From an uncultured Parabacteroides sp. (GTDB lineage: Bacteria; Bacteroidota; Bacteroidia; Bacteroidales; Tannerellaceae), in the NCBI GenBank assembly GCA_900770835.1, contig CAAGLQ010000255.1, positions 1 through 9,111 of the forward strand: DNA of 9,111 nt. Reading direction: 5' to 3'. Numbering within the stretch: the stretch's first letter is position 1; each line of letters opens with the position of its first letter. The notes under the pieces are model-generated. The model was not told where the DNA came from and searched no databases. It saw only the letters and a program-made list of their open reading frames with translations. Shown piece after piece: positions 1 to 6,129 of the stretch. The position numbers were made by a program, and so were the translations under genes.

Positions 1-130
1 CCGATCAGCTAATAGATCGTCGCTGTACGACCACAGCCCGGTGCATGCCACCAATAGTATTATATAGGATCTCAGTCTCAGATAAGTACATTTTACGAAT
101 TGGTTGTTTGGGCATTGAGAATTATTGTCA

Positions 131-165
131 ATAAAAAAGAGAGTCACTTCAATAAGTAACTCTCT
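131..165 (-). terminator. Intrinsic terminator of tRNA-Phe
   Basis: Read on the minus strand, a 7-bp stem (arms 138-144 and 159-165) continues after one mismatch as a 4-bp stem (146-149 with 154-157) closed by a 4-nt loop. It is followed by a run of T residues (complement of 131-138). It begins 12 nt after the tRNA-Phe 3' end, as expected for a monocistronic tRNA unit. Confidence 0.85.
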
Positions 166-176
166 GAGTTTCTAAG

Positions 177-249
177 TGGTGCCACCAGGAATCGAACCGG
201 GGACACAAGGATTTTCAGTCCTTTGCTCTACCAACTGAGCTATGGCACC
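177..249 (-). tRNA. tRNA-Phe (anticodon GAA)
   Basis: The minus strand folds into a 73-nt cloverleaf. It has a 7-bp acceptor stem (GGTGCCA with TGGCACC), a D arm closed by GCTC/GAGC, and an anticodon stem AAGGA/TCCTT with loop CTGAAAA. That places anticodon GAA at 216-214, so it reads Phe codons. The variable loop is 5 nt, the T loop is TTCGATT, and the discriminator is A at 177. CCA is not encoded; the genome continues CTTAGA, so the end must be added by the CCA-adding enzyme. One oddity is that the T stem (CCCGG with CCTGG) has a C-U mismatch at its middle pair (positions 51 and 63 in tRNA numbering). It has its own promoter and terminator. Confidence 0.96.
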
Positions 250-286
250 AAGTAGTTTTTTGTATCGTTGTTTTCGATTACGGGTG

Positions 287-317
287 CAAAGGTAGGGATT
301 ATTTTTAGACTGGCAAA
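287..317 (-). promoter_or_regulatory. Bacteroidetes-type promoter of tRNA-Phe
   Basis: On the minus strand, TTTG at 317-314 is followed by a 19-nt spacer and TACCTTTG at 294-287. This matches the Bacteroidetes sigma-ABfr consensus (TTTG, about 19 nt, TAnnTTTG) in both elements and in spacing. It lies about 38 nt before the mature tRNA-Phe 5' end, leaving a short processed leader. Confidence 0.9.
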
Positions 318-394
318 TCTTTTGGTGATATTTTTGGCAAAAAGGGTAAGAACAGGAGAAGATATACTTTTTTCGAAAAAAAGTGGGCATAGGT

Positions 395-425
395 ATTGCA
401 AGTTCAAAAAATAGGTGTACCTTTG
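395..425 (+). promoter_or_regulatory. Bacteroidetes-type promoter of tRNA-Pro
   Basis: TTG at 396-398 (ATTG from 395), a 19-nt spacer, then TACCTTTG at 418-425. The element match and spacing fit the Bacteroidetes consensus. It sits about 37 nt before the mature tRNA-Pro 5' end. No other promoter is visible before the two genes downstream of the tRNA, so it may also serve them. Confidence 0.88.
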
Positions 426-462
426 CACCCGTAATCGAAAAACAACGGTTACAAAGCAAGAT

Positions 463-536
463 CGGGATGTAGCACAGTTGGCTAGCGCGCCACGTTCGGG
501 ACGTGGAGGTCGGAAGTTCGAGTCTTCTCATCCCGA
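463..536 (+). tRNA. tRNA-Pro (anticodon CGG)
   Basis: A 74-nt cloverleaf. The acceptor stem is CGGGATG/CATCCCG, and the anticodon stem is CCACG/CGTGG with loop TTCGGGA. That places anticodon CGG at 497-499, reading CCG. The T stem GGAAG/CTTCT contains one G-U pair, the T loop is TTCGAGT, and the discriminator is A at 536. The C at the first acceptor position is typical of bacterial tRNA-Pro. CCA is not encoded. It is followed 6 nt later by a strong intrinsic terminator. Confidence 0.96.
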
Positions 537-542
537 CTTAGG

Positions 543-577
543 AAGGCAGGAATCTGAAAAGGTTTCTGCCTTTTTTG
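543..577 (+). terminator. Intrinsic terminator after tRNA-Pro, upstream of DUF4286 gene
   Basis: Arms AAGGCAGGAA (543-552) and TTTCTGCCTT (563-572) pair with one G-T wobble, followed by a T tract through 576. It lies between tRNA-Pro and the DUF4286 start codon at 604. That leaves 26 nt in which I see no promoter. Incomplete termination is therefore the simplest way the operon downstream is transcribed. Confidence 0.85.
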
Positions 578-592
578 TATCACACAATCAAG

Positions 593-598
593 AAGGAG
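593..598 (+). promoter_or_regulatory. Shine-Dalgarno AAGGAG for the DUF4286 gene
   Basis: AAGGAG lies 5 nt before the ATG at 604. Such a good match is unusual among the genes here and decides the start. The open frame continues upstream to 415, but that part runs through tRNA-Pro and its terminator. Confidence 0.8.
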
Positions 599-603
599 CA
601 ACT

Positions 604-918
604 ATGATCGTTTATAACACTACGTTTCATATCCACAAGGAGATCTTGGCTGAATGCTTGGCCTTTCTGAAATCGCAGTATATCCCACGGGCAGCTGAAA
701 GCGGTTTGCTGCATGACCCCTACCTGCGACGCATCTTGAACTCGGATAATGAGGAGGGCGAGAGCTATTCCGTGCAATTCCATACACAAGACACGGCTTC
801 GCTGAATAAATGGTTGCAACAAGAGGGCAGCGCCTTGCAACAGGAACTGATCGATCGTTATAAAGAGAAGATTGTCGGTTTCTCAACATTGTTGGAAGAG
901 ATCGCACTGAACGAGTAA
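604..918 (+). CDS. DUF4286 family protein
   Basis: A 104-residue protein beginning MIVYNTTFHIHKEI and ending LLEEIALNE. Size, the 'MIVYNTTFHI' opening and the later 'DTASLNKW' segment fit the DUF4286 family of small Bacteroidetes proteins of unknown function. It has no signal peptide or membrane segment, so it is probably cytosolic. The mix of short beta-strand-like and helical stretches suggests a small alpha/beta fold, possibly ferredoxin-like (inference). The start is set by AAGGAG 5 nt upstream. The stop is 4 nt before the ruvC start, so the two genes are almost certainly co-translated from one mRNA. That hints at, but does not show, a role near recombination. Family assignment is from memory of conserved sequence; no biochemical role is claimed. 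Confidence 0.85.
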   Translation: MIVYNTTFHIHKEILAECLAFLKSQYIPRAAESGLLHDPYLRRILNSDNEEGESYSVQFHTQDTASLNKWLQQEGSALQQELIDRYKEKIVGFSTLLEEIALNE

Positions 919-922
919 AGTT

Positions 923-1477
923 ATGGAGCGGATTATCTTGGGAATTGACCCGGGTACGATCGTGATGGGATATGCGCTACTGAAAGTGGAAGAGCGCAAG
1001 CCCAAACTCATGGTGATGGGAGTGCTGAAATTGGATAAGTACGAAAGTCACTACCTTCGCCTGCGGAAGATCTTTGAGCGGGTCACGATGCTGATTGATG
1101 AGTATCATCCCGATGAGTTGGCGATCGAGGCGCCCTTTTTTGGAAAGAATGTACAGAGTATGCTGAAGTTAGGGCGTGCGCAGGGAGTAGCTATGGCTGC
1201 TGCTTTGGAACGAGATATCCCTATCTTTGAATATGCCCCGATGAAAATCAAACTGTCTATTGTGGGAAATGGCGAGGCCTCAAAAGAGCAAGTAGCCGCC
1301 ATGCTGCAACGCTACTTAAAACTGTCAGCCGAACAAATGCCGGCTAAGCTGGACGCAACCGATGCTTTGGCTGCCGCTATGTGTCATTTCTTTCAGGGGA
1401 ATAATCCAGTAAGCGAGAAAAAATACAACAGCTGGAAAGACTTTATACAAAAGAACCCTAATAAAGTGAGAAATTAG
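923..1477 (+). CDS. ruvC: Crossover junction endodeoxyribonuclease RuvC
   Basis: A 184-residue protein. RuvC is a dimeric, Mg-dependent resolvase that nicks two opposite strands of a Holliday junction, working with the RuvAB branch-migration motor in recombinational repair. The four acidic catalytic residues of the RNase-H-like fold are visible. These are D9 in 'GIDPGT', E69 in 'AIEAPFFGKN', and D144 and D147 in 'LDATDALA', in the order and spacing of E. coli D7, E66, D138 and D141. The 'GRAQGV' helix (85-90) is also family-typical. After residue 158 there is a polar tail ('KKYNSWKDF') beyond the catalytic core, common in Bacteroidetes RuvC. The start lies 4 nt after the DUF4286 stop with only a weak purine-rich site, consistent with translational coupling. 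No ruvA or ruvB is adjacent. It ends before a bidirectional terminator shared with gdhA. Confidence 0.97.
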   Translation: MERIILGIDPGTIVMGYALLKVEERKPKLMVMGVLKLDKYESHYLRLRKIFERVTMLIDEYHPDELAIEAPFFGKNVQSMLKLGRAQGVAMAAALERDIPIFEYAPMKIKLSIVGNGEASKEQVAAMLQRYLKLSAEQMPAKLDATDALAAAMCHFFQGNNPVSEKKYNSWKDFIQKNPNKVRN

Positions 1478-1501
1478 TCGCTCGCTCTTCGAGCTTCGCT
1501 C

Positions 1502-1563
1502 AATGAGGAATTATGAATGAGGAATGGTTTTAAATCATAATTCAAAATTCAAAACTCAAAATT
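1502..1563. repeat. Short AT-rich direct and inverted repeats between ruvC and gdhA
   Basis: AATGAGGAAT occurs at 1502-1511 and again at 1516-1525 (14-bp period). AATTATGA (1509-1516) is perfectly inverted as TCATAATT (1535-1542). TTCAAAA occurs at 1541-1547 and 1548-1554, then CTCAAAA at 1555-1561. The ruvC end is followed by GCTC-TTC-GAGC (1484-1494). This resembles the small repeated intergenic sequences scattered through Bacteroidales genomes; whether it belongs to such a family cannot be told from one copy. Confidence 0.6.
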
Positions 1564-1566
1564 AAT

Positions 1567-1592
1567 AAAAAATGGGCCGAAGCCCATTTTTT
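1567..1592. terminator. Bidirectional terminator between ruvC and gdhA
   Basis: A perfect 11-bp stem: six A plus TGGGC (1567-1577), loop CGAA, then GCCCA plus six T (1582-1592). The A and T runs give a U tract in either direction. It therefore can end both the plus-strand ruvC unit and the minus-strand gdhA transcript, whose stop codon abuts it at 1594. Confidence 0.92.
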
Positions 1593-1593
1593 A

Positions 1594-2928
1594 TTATACG
1601 ATGCCCTGTGCCATCATTGCTTTAGCAACCTTCATGAAGCCAGCGATATTCGCACCCTTCACGTAGTTGATATAGTCGCCCTCCTTACCATGAGCCACGC
1701 ACTGCTCGTGGATGTCGCTCATGATCTGATGCAACTTCTGGTCAACCTCAGCCGCTGTCCAAGAGATGTGCATAGCGTTCTGAGTCATCTCCAAACCGGA
1801 AGTAGCCACACCACCTGCGTTCACGGCCTTACCCGGAGCGAAGAGCTGGTGATGCTGAATGAAGAGATCCACAGCCTCGGCCGTACAACCCATATTGGAC
1901 ACCTCAGCCACACAAAGCGTACCATTGTCGATCAACATCTGAGCGTCTTTGTCGTTCAGCTCGTTCTGCGTTGCGCAAGGCAATGCGATGTCCACTTTCT
2001 GCTCCCAAGGTTTCTTGCCGGGGAAGAAAGTTGAGCCGGGGAACTCGTCTGCGTAAGGAGCAACCACGTCGTTGCCTGAATTACGCAACTCCAGCATGTA
2101 GTCAATCTTCTCGCCAGAGATACCTGCCGGATCATAGATGTAACCATCAGGGCCTGAGATAGTCACCACCTTGGCGCCTAACTGAGTAGCCTTTGTAGCG
2201 GCACCCCATGCCACGTTGCCAAAACCGGAAATAGCGACGGTCTTGCCCTTGATGTCAATACCGTGAGTCTCACACATCTGGTGTACGAAGTAGAGCGCAC
2301 CGAAACCGGTAGCCTCCGGACGGAGGATAGAACCGCCAAACTCCATACCCTTACCAGTGAAAGTACCTGTGTTCTCGCGAGCCAACTTTTTATACATACC
2401 GTACATGTAGCCAACCTCACGACCACCTACGCCTATATCACCTGCGGGAACATCGCGATCCGGACCTAAGTTGCGCCACAACTCTAAGATGAAGGCCTGG
2501 CAGAAACGCATGATCTCAGCGTCGCTCTTACCACGAGGAGCGAAGTCTGAACCACCTTTACCACCTCCCATCGGAAGGGTCGTCAAGGCGTTCTTGAAGG
2601 TTTGTTCAAATCCTAAGAATTTCAAGATAGAAAGGTTAACAGAGGGGTGGAAACGAACTCCGCCTTTGTACGGACCAATGGCGTTATTGAACTGTACACG
2701 GTAACCTAAGTTGATCTGGATTTCTCCCTTGTCATCAACCCAAGGCACACGGAACGTGAAAATTCGCTCCGGCTCTACGAGTCGCTCGATAATCTTTGCT
2801 TTCTCAAACTCCGGGTGCTGGTTATACACATCCTCGATGGATAACAACACCTCTTTTACAGCTTGTAAATACTCTTTTTCGCCTGGGTGCTTTGCCTCAA
2901 GCGCTGATAAAATAACTTCTGTCTTCAT
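1594..2928 (-). CDS. gdhA: NADP-type glutamate dehydrogenase (hexameric class)
   Basis: A 444-residue cytosolic enzyme for reductive amination of 2-oxoglutarate with ammonium to glutamate, the main ammonium assimilation step in Bacteroidales. The N-terminal substrate domain has 'YKGGVRFHP' (87-95) and the catalytic lysine K124 in 'PMGGGKGGSDF'. The catalytic aspartate is D164 in 'VPAGDIGVGGRE'. The nucleotide domain begins with the Rossmann loop 'GFGNVA' (235-240), and the C-terminal part returns to the core with 'NAGGVATSGLEM'. Length matches the approximately 445-450 residue bacterial GdhA class, which is usually NADPH-specific; cofactor preference is inferred from class, not read from residues. 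The ATG at 2928 lies about 37 nt after a good Bacteroidetes -7 element. No Shine-Dalgarno is visible, as is common in the phylum. It is monocistronic, convergent with ruvC and divergent from the receiver/ATP-grasp gene. Confidence 0.97.
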   Translation of the reverse strand: MKTEVILSALEAKHPGEKEYLQAVKEVLLSIEDVYNQHPEFEKAKIIERLVEPERIFTFRVPWVDDKGEIQINLGYRVQFNNAIGPYKGGVRFHPSVNLSILKFLGFEQTFKNALTTLPMGGGKGGSDFAPRGKSDAEIMRFCQAFILELWRNLGPDRDVPAGDIGVGGREVGYMYGMYKKLARENTGTFTGKGMEFGGSILRPEATGFGALYFVHQMCETHGIDIKGKTVAISGFGNVAWGAATKATQLGAKVVTISGPDGYIYDPAGISGEKIDYMLELRNSGNDVVAPYADEFPGSTFFPGKKPWEQKVDIALPCATQNELNDKDAQMLIDNGTLCVAEVSNMGCTAEAVDLFIQHHQLFAPGKAVNAGGVATSGLEMTQNAMHISWTAAEVDQKLHQIMSDIHEQCVAHGKEGDYINYVKGANIAGFMKVAKAMMAQGIV

Positions 2929-2964
2929 AGCATACGCTAATTAAAAAGGATAACATTTTGACGG

Positions 2965-2994
2965 CAAATGTAGGTAATTCTTTTGAACGCACAA
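2965..2994 (-). promoter_or_regulatory. Promoter of gdhA
   Basis: On the minus strand, TTG (2994-2992) is followed by 19 nt and TACATTTG (2972-2965). It is a full match to the Bacteroidetes -7 element with canonical spacing and predicts a short 5' leader of roughly 30 nt. Confidence 0.85.
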
Positions 2995-3087
2995 GTTCTT
3001 CGCTTTCCTTTTTCCCGAAAATCGCATTTATTTTTTCCCTTGCGTCAGAACCCGCAATTTGCTGTTCTTTTTATACGATTTTTTACT

Positions 3088-3095
3088 TACTTTTG
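3088..3095 (+). promoter_or_regulatory. -7 element of the receiver/ATP-grasp gene
   Basis: TACTTTTG matches TAnnTTTG and lies 27 nt before the ATG at 3123. No clear TTTG lies 19 nt upstream (the sequence there is TTCT), so the -33 side is weak. That may mean lower or activator-dependent expression. Its existence argues that translation starts at 3123 and not further upstream. Confidence 0.6.
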
Positions 3096-3122
3096 GCTCC
3101 TGCTAAATCTATAGAATCAACT

Positions 3123-6077
3123 ATGAGCGGTATTCCGAATTTGAAAGACTTGGTGTTTAGGGACACGCCTTTCGCCAATCTGATGAATAAGCGTATATAT
3201 AATGTATTGCTTATCGCCACAAAATATGATGCTTTCATGCTGGAAGACGATGGGCGCGTCGACGAGCAGATCTTTAATGAATATACCTCGTTGAGCCTTC
3301 GTTATCCTCCCCGTTTCACGCAGGTAACGACTGAAGAGGAGGCGTTGAACGAGTTGAAGGATCGTAACTTTGAGCTGATTATCTGTATGCCGAATATGGA
3401 TAATAGAGACATCTTTGCGGCCGCGAGCGAGATCAAGGTGCACTATCCACACATCCCGATCGTGGTGCTGACCCCCTTCTCGAAGGAGGTATCGAAGCGC
3501 ATCGCCCATGAGGACTTGAGTGCCATCGACTATGTGTTCAGCTGGTTAGGCAACTCGGAGTTGCTCTTGGCGATTATCAAGCTGATTGAGGATAAGATGA
3601 ATGCGCCCGACGACACGGCGAGCGTGGGCGTGCAGATCATCCTTTTGGTGGAAGACTCCGTCCGTTTCTACTCCTCAGCGTTGCCTCACCTCTATAAGTT
3701 CGTCTTGGAGCAGAGCCAGATGTTCGCCAAGGAGGCGTTAAACGATCACCAACGCACCTTGCGTATGCGTGGCCGTCCGAAAATTAAGTTGGCACGTACC
3801 TATGAGGAGGCGGTGCGCATCTTCGACCAATACAGAGACAACATGTTGGGTATCATCTCCGACATGAGTTTCATGCACAACGGGGTGAAAGATCCCTACG
3901 CTGGCTATAAGTTTGGGCAGTATGTCCGCAAGACGGGCTTGATCATTCCTTTTGTTTTGGAATCGTCGGAAGCGGCCAATGCCATCTATGCGGGTGAGTT
4001 GAACGCTTCCTTTATCGACAAAAACTCCAAGAGCTATCCGCAAGATCTGCGGGCACGCATCATGGAGCGTTTTGGTTTTGGCGATTTCGTGATCCTCAAT
4101 CCCCACACGAAGGAGGAGATCATGCGCATCAAGGATTTGAAAGACTTGCAGACGAAGGTGTTCCGGATTCCCGATGACTCGTTGGTGTATCACCTCTCAC
4201 GCAACCATTTCTCTCGCTTCTTCTATTCACGGGCGATGTTCCCGCCTGCGGAGGTGTTGAAGCATGTGGATGTGAGCGATTACAAGGATATGAACGAGGC
4301 TCGTCAGCTGATTTTCGATCTGATCGTGCAGTATCGGCGGATGAAGAACTCCGGCGTGGTGGCTGTCTATCAGAAAGATCGCTTCGATGAGTATAGCAAC
4401 TTTGCCCGCATTGGTGAGGGATCGTTGGGCGGCAAGGGTCGTGGCTTGGCTTTCATTGGTGCGATGGTGAAGCGTTACCCCCGTTTGGAGCAAGACAACT
4501 TTGCGGTCACGATCCCGAAGACGGTCGTGATCTGTACGGATATATTCGACGAGTTCATGGAGACCAACGGACTTTATCCGGTAGCGCTGAGCGATAACGA
4601 CGATGAGACCATCTTGCGCTACTTCTTGCGGGCCAGCCTTCCCAAGAAGCTGATTGAGGATTTGATGGCCTTCTTTGATGTCGTAAAGGGGCCGATCGCG
4701 ATCCGCTCCTCCAGCTTGTTGGAGGATTCGCACTACCAGCCTTTCGCCGGCATTTATTCCACCTATATGGTGCCTAAGATCGAGGAGAAATATGATATGT
4801 TGCGTACGGTCAGCGATGCGATCAAGGCCGTTTATGCCTCTGTGTTCTATCGAGATAGCAAAGCTTACATGACCGCTACCTCTAACTTGATCGACCAGGA
4901 GAAGATGGCTGTCGTGCTACAAGAGGTGGTCGGCTCTCGTTATGGCGACCATTTCTATCCGACCATTTCCGGTGTAGCTCGCTCGTTGAACTTCTATCCC
5001 ATCGGCAATGAGAAGGCAGAGGATGGCATTGCCAACATCGCCTTAGGTTTGGGTAAGTATATCGTGGATGGTGGGCAAACCTTACGCTTCTCCCCTCGTC
5101 ACCCGCATAATATCCTACAGATGAGTACGATGGATTTCGCCTTAAAGGAGACGCAAACCCGTTTCTATGCGCTCGACTTGAAGAACATGGCGGAACGCTT
5201 CTCTGTAGATGACGCTTTCAACTTGGTGAAACTTAGCGTGAAAGACGCCGATAAGGAGGGCTCGTTGCGCTATATCGTCTCCACCTACGATCCTTACGAT
5301 CAGATCATTCGTGACGGTTACTATCCCGGTGGCCGTAAGATCCTCTCTTTCTGCAATATCTTGCAGCATGATGTCTTTCCCTTGGCCACGACGTTGGATC
5401 ATCTCTTGGGTATTGGCCAGCGGGAGATGGGGCGACCGGTGGAGATCGAGTTTGCGGTCAATATCGACCCGCAGGATCCGAAGAAGGCCACCTTCTACCT
5501 CTTACAGATTCGTCCGATTGTGGATAACAAAGAGGTGATGGACGAGGACTTAACCTTGGTGAAGAACGAAGATACGATCCTCTCTTCGGCCAGTGTTTTA
5601 GGGCATGGCATCGTAAGCGATGTGCAGGATGTGGTGTATGTCAAGACGGGGGCATTCAACTCGGCGAACACGCAGGCGATTGCTTACGAGATCGAGCGGA
5701 TGAACCGTAGCTTCACGGACAGCGAGAAGGGCTATGTGCTGGTAGGTCCCGGTCGTTGGGGCAGTAGCGATCCTTGGTTAGGTATTCCGGTGAAGTGGCC
5801 ACACATCAGCAACGCACGGGTCATCGTGGAGTGTGGCTTGGAGAACTATCGGGTCGATCCCAGTCAGGGTACGCACTTCTTCCAGAATTTGACCTCTTTC
5901 GGCGTTGGTTATTTCACGATCAATCCCTTCAAGGGCGATGGCTGGTTCGATGAGGCCTACCTCAGTGACTTGCCGGCCGTAGAGGAAACCGAATACCTAC
6001 GTCACGTCCACTTCGATCGCCCCATCGTCATCAAGATGGATGGCAAACGTAGTTTAGGTGTCGTGATGAAGCCTTAG
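3123..6077 (+). CDS. Receiver-like/ATP-grasp PEP-synthase-like protein, function unknown
   Basis: 984 residues, often annotated as phosphoenolpyruvate synthase. Residues 27-160 look like a degenerate response-regulator receiver. Residues 170-325 are a second receiver with its acidic pair (E178, D179), candidate phosphoacceptor D247 in 'IISDMSFM' and lysines at K300/K303, but with a long insertion. Residues 431-800 are a PPDK/PEP-synthase ATP-grasp domain: 'GEGSLGGKGRGLAF', 'IAIRSSSLLEDS', 'FAGIYSTY', 'SGVARS', 'VEIEFAVN' and 'LLQIRPI'. Then 810-984 is a conserved-looking tail with 'VGPGRWGSSDPWLG'. The phosphohistidine swivel motif (GGxTSH) and the PEP/pyruvate TIM barrel are absent, so it cannot run the full pyruvate-to-PEP reaction by the known mechanism. 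A receiver-controlled kinase or ligase is one inference. The ATG at 3123 is chosen over an in-frame TTG at 2958, which lies upstream of this gene's -7 element and beside the gdhA promoter. Confidence 0.88.
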   Translation: MSGIPNLKDLVFRDTPFANLMNKRIYNVLLIATKYDAFMLEDDGRVDEQIFNEYTSLSLRYPPRFTQVTTEEEALNELKDRNFELIICMPNMDNRDIFAAASEIKVHYPHIPIVVLTPFSKEVSKRIAHEDLSAIDYVFSWLGNSELLLAIIKLIEDKMNAPDDTASVGVQIILLVEDSVRFYSSALPHLYKFVLEQSQMFAKEALNDHQRTLRMRGRPKIKLARTYEEAVRIFDQYRDNMLGIISDMSFMHNGVKDPYAGYKFGQYVRKTGLIIPFVLESSEAANAIYAGELNASFIDKNSKSYPQDLRARIMERFGFGDFVILNPHTKEEIMRIKDLKDLQTKVFRIPDDSLVYHLSRNHFSRFFYSRAMFPPAEVLKHVDVSDYKDMNEARQLIFDLIVQYRRMKNSGVVAVYQKDRFDEYSNFARIGEGSLGGKGRGLAFIGAMVKRYPRLEQDNFAVTIPKTVVICTDIFDEFMETNGLYPVALSDNDDETILRYFLRASLPKKLIEDLMAFFDVVKGPIAIRSSSLLEDSHYQPFAGIYSTYMVPKIEEKYDMLRTVSDAIKAVYASVFYRDSKAYMTATSNLIDQEKMAVVLQEVVGSRYGDHFYPTISGVARSLNFYPIGNEKAEDGIANIALGLGKYIVDGGQTLRFSPRHPHNILQMSTMDFALKETQTRFYALDLKNMAERFSVDDAFNLVKLSVKDADKEGSLRYIVSTYDPYDQIIRDGYYPGGRKILSFCNILQHDVFPLATTLDHLLGIGQREMGRPVEIEFAVNIDPQDPKKATFYLLQIRPIVDNKEVMDEDLTLVKNEDTILSSASVLGHGIVSDVQDVVYVKTGAFNSANTQAIAYEIERMNRSFTDSEKGYVLVGPGRWGSSDPWLGIPVKWPHISNARVIVECGLENYRVDPSQGTHFFQNLTSFGVGYFTINPFKGDGWFDEAYLSDLPAVEETEYLRHVHFDRPIVIKMDGKRSLGVVMKP

Positions 6078-6085
6078 AGAAAACT

Positions 6086-6129
6086 ATTCCTATGGAAAAC
6101 GAGAGACTTTTCTCATTTTCCATAGGAAT
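6086..6129. terminator. Perfect convergent hairpin between the ATP-grasp and ATPase genes
   Basis: ATTCCTATGGAAAA (6086-6099) is perfectly inverted as TTTTCCATAGGAAT (6116-6129). A further GAGA/TCTC pairing lies inside (6101-6104 with 6111-6114). It starts 8 nt after the plus-strand stop and overlaps the last base of the minus-strand ATPase stop codon. There is no U tract on the plus side; the minus side continues AGTTTTCTCT. It probably acts as a convergent terminator or mRNA 3'-end stabiliser. Confidence 0.7.

Larger units (their letters stand above)
266..447. repeat. Inverted repeat of divergent tRNA promoters/leaders
   Basis: The -7 element and leader of tRNA-Phe (complement of 271-294) and those of tRNA-Pro (418-441) are identical over 24 nt, beginning TACCTTTGCACCCGTAATCG. 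After a single extra A on the tRNA-Pro side, CAACG also matches (266-270 and 443-447). The arms lie head to head, about 123 nt apart. The sequence between them holds the two -33 elements, which are not copies of each other. It also holds a near-palindrome at 366-384 (T-run, CG, A-run). Confidence 0.9.

Noticed and set aside
5..115. Minus-strand 36-codon ORF beginning MPKQPIRKMY, after the tRNA-Phe terminator
   Set aside because: No Shine-Dalgarno or TAnnTTTG element is visible and I do not recognise the peptide; it could be chance. It is worth a homology search because it lies next to a tRNA 3' end, a common integration site.
415..603. N-terminal extension of the DUF4286 reading frame
   Set aside because: The extension passes through the tRNA-Pro gene and its terminator; the ATG at 604 has a good Shine-Dalgarno and gives the family-typical length.
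2958..3122. In-frame TTG start giving 55 more residues on the receiver/ATP-grasp protein
   Set aside because: It lies upstream of the -7 element at 3088-3095 and next to the gdhA promoter, and the extra residues do not look like part of a receiver domain.
3123..6077. Genuine phosphoenolpyruvate synthase (ppsA)
   Set aside because: The phosphohistidine domain and the PEP-binding barrel are missing, while receiver-like domains are added; only the ATP-grasp part is shared.
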